64,000 bases of DNA from the NCBI RefSeq assembly GCF_036090055.1, contig NZ_CP107970.1, positions 3,288,501-3,352,500 of the forward strand, read 5' to 3'. The notes under the pieces are model-generated. The model did no database searches, had not been told where the DNA came from, and saw only the letters and a list, made by a program, of their open reading frames with translations. The DNA comes from Nocardioides sp. NBC_00368 (GTDB lineage: Bacteria > Actinomycetota > Actinomycetes > Propionibacteriales > Nocardioidaceae). Each line of letters opens with the position of its first letter. Within the stretch, counting starts at the first letter, position 1. Shown piece after piece: positions 62,639 through 64,000 of the stretch. Position numbers and translations under genes: made by a program.

Positions 62639-63957
62639 GTCCGTTCTCCTTCATAGCCGGCCTCCTTCGTGCGAGGCTGCTTCAGCCGCACCTCGGTGCC
62701 TTCACCCGGTGACGATCTCACCACAGCCGAGCCGCCGTGGCGCGACATCCGGTCGATGATGCTGTCTCGTACGCCATGTCGGTCCGCGGAGACCTCGTCC
62801 AGGACGAAGCCGGCGCCACGGTCGCGGACGAAGACCTCGAAGGCCTCCTCGGTCGCCTCGGCGTAGACGTCGACCCGTCCCGTGCCGGCGTGCTTGGCGG
62901 CGTTGGTCACGGCCTCGCGGGTAGCAGCGACGATCGGCCTCACCGTCTCGTCAAATGGCCCGTCGCCGACGACCACCACGTCGACGGTCACGCCGTGGGC
63001 GTCCTCGACCTCGGCGGTGGCCGCTTTCAGCGCCGCGGCGAAGGTCTCGTCGGCCTCGGCCGGGGTCGAGAAGAGCCACTCGCGCAGGTCTCGCTCCTGG
63101 GCGCGTGCGAGTTTCTGCACCATCGCGGGGTCGCCGGAGTTGCGCTGGATCAGCGCGAGCGTCTGGAGAACGGAGTCGTGCAGATGGGCGGCCATGTCGG
63201 CGCGCTCCTGGCTCCGGATCCGCTCCTCGCGCTCGCTGCCGAGATCGCTGGCGAGCTGACGCACCCAGGGTCCGGCGACGAGGAAGCCGGCGCCGAGCAC
63301 GATCAGGCCGGCGATGACCAGCGCGGTCGCGTTGCCGAGATCGAGCTGGCCGCCCGCGAGGATCACCGCGAAGAGCATGAGCCCGACGCCGACACCGACA
63401 CGGACGTAGGCCCGCCAGCCGCCCTTGCCGAAGACCATCCGCACCAGGTCGAGGTGTCCGGTGCCATCGATCCAGCGCTCGCGCTGGGCGGCGTCGGCCT
63501 GACGCCACAGCAGCGCGACACCGGCCACGCCGAGCATCGCCGGCCAGATCAGCGCACCGGCGCCGAGGACCGTGTCGAAGAGCACGATGGCACCGAACCC
63601 GAGCGCGAGCAGCGCGATCGCCGGGCCCTTGTCGACGCCTCCGGGGCGCGAGGACGGGCGGCGACCGCCGCGGGTAGCGCTCTCGCCGCCCGGCGTGGAC
63701 TGCTCGATGTGGGGCGCGGCGGGGATGAAGATCCACAGGGCGGCGTAGAGGACCACGCCGAAGCCGCTGAACACCGCCGTCACCACGAAGAACGCACGCA
63801 CGGCCAGTACCGGCAGGCCGAGGTGCTCGGCCAGCCCGGCGGCCACGCCGCCGATCACCGACGCGTCGGTGTCGCGGTAGGCGCGGCGTACGGCCGGCTC
63901 CGGGGGCGGTGCCGGCAGCTCCGCCGTCGCATGGGTTGTCGTCATGATGACAACCAT
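62635..63957 (-). CDS. PspC-domain sensor histidine kinase
   Basis: About 440 residues. The N-terminus is a PspC domain (RAYRDTDASVIGGVAAGLAEHLGLP, then FFVVTAVFSGFGVVLYAALWIFIP), followed by helices around IALLALGFGAIVLFD and VGVGLMLFAVILAGG. The kinase core has the dimerisation His in HLHDSVLQTLALIQRNSGDP and the ATP-binding N box VTNAAKHAGTGRV. PspC domains respond to membrane damage, so the pair probably controls an envelope stress response. I chose the ATG at 63957, seven bases after AGG; 63945 is also possible. Confidence 0.9.
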   Translation of the reverse strand: MVVIMTTTHATAELPAPPPEPAVRRAYRDTDASVIGGVAAGLAEHLGLPVLAVRAFFVVTAVFSGFGVVLYAALWIFIPAAPHIEQSTPGGESATRGGRRPSSRPGGVDKGPAIALLALGFGAIVLFDTVLGAGALIWPAMLGVAGVALLWRQADAAQRERWIDGTGHLDLVRMVFGKGGWRAYVRVGVGVGLMLFAVILAGGQLDLGNATALVIAGLIVLGAGFLVAGPWVRQLASDLGSEREERIRSQERADMAAHLHDSVLQTLALIQRNSGDPAMVQKLARAQERDLREWLFSTPAEADETFAAALKAATAEVEDAHGVTVDVVVVGDGPFDETVRPIVAATREAVTNAAKHAGTGRVDVYAEATEEAFEVFVRDRGAGFVLDEVSADRHGVRDSIIDRMSRHGGSAVVRSSPGEGTEVRLKQPRTKEAGYEGERT

Positions 63958-64000
63958 CGTCACACCTACAGCGGATGCGTGCCATGAGGATTCACCCTGA

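Overview
The window is about 64 kb of a high-GC actinobacterial chromosome. Frequent GTG starts, a monomeric NADP-type isocitrate dehydrogenase, DUF3017 and DUF6350 membrane proteins beside folD and purN, a PcrA-type helicase and a SulP-carbonic anhydrase fusion suggest a Nocardioides-like member of the Propionibacteriales. This placement comes from gene content and style, not from a database search. No rRNA, tRNA, CRISPR array or replication origin was seen.

Layout. 0-8.1 kb: end of the succinate dehydrogenase operon (sdhA, sdhB), an IS30-family element inserted inside the sdhB terminator, a 9-bp tandem repeat, the ohr/ohrR organic peroxide pair, a nuclease-fold gene flanked by two copies of a palindromic element, a YihY/BrkB membrane protein, a 2H phosphoesterase and trpS. 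8.5-18.2 kb: a phosphatase-glycosyltransferase fusion that probably makes glucosylglycerol, an MFS exporter, an HTH plus Clp-N operon under a promoter carrying two identical operators, a fused asymmetric ABC exporter, and an ECF sigma/membrane protein pair. 18.4-25.7 kb: housekeeping genes (icd, aquaporin, DUF3017, folD, purH with a ZTP riboswitch, purN).

25.8-38.0 kb is an accessory island holding a secreted Rhs/YD-repeat polymorphic toxin (about 2470 residues), a LamG partner protein, two candidate immunity genes and a divergent winged-helix regulator without a receiver domain. It lies between purN and DUF6350, genes I recall as neighbours in other actinobacteria. 38.0-51.8 kb: DUF6350, then one fused sigma-like/membrane sensor gene followed by two tandem ECF sigma/membrane protein pairs, a dicarboxylate/glutamate symporter, an FMN reductase with a divergent XRE regulator, a GntR regulator with two matching operators and a divergent hydrolase, a TRIC-family channel and a LysM protein.

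51.9-64 kb returns to conserved genes: sucD, sucC, an M23 peptidase with a long disordered cytoplasmic part, pcrA, a small membrane protein, the SulP-carbonic anhydrase fusion, and a LuxR-type two-component system whose kinase carries a PspC domain.

Three candidates deserve most attention: the Rhs/LamG toxin island, the fused and split sigma/membrane-sensor series at 39.4-45.5 kb, and the nuclease-fold gene bracketed by homologous palindromes at 4.35-5.64 kb.
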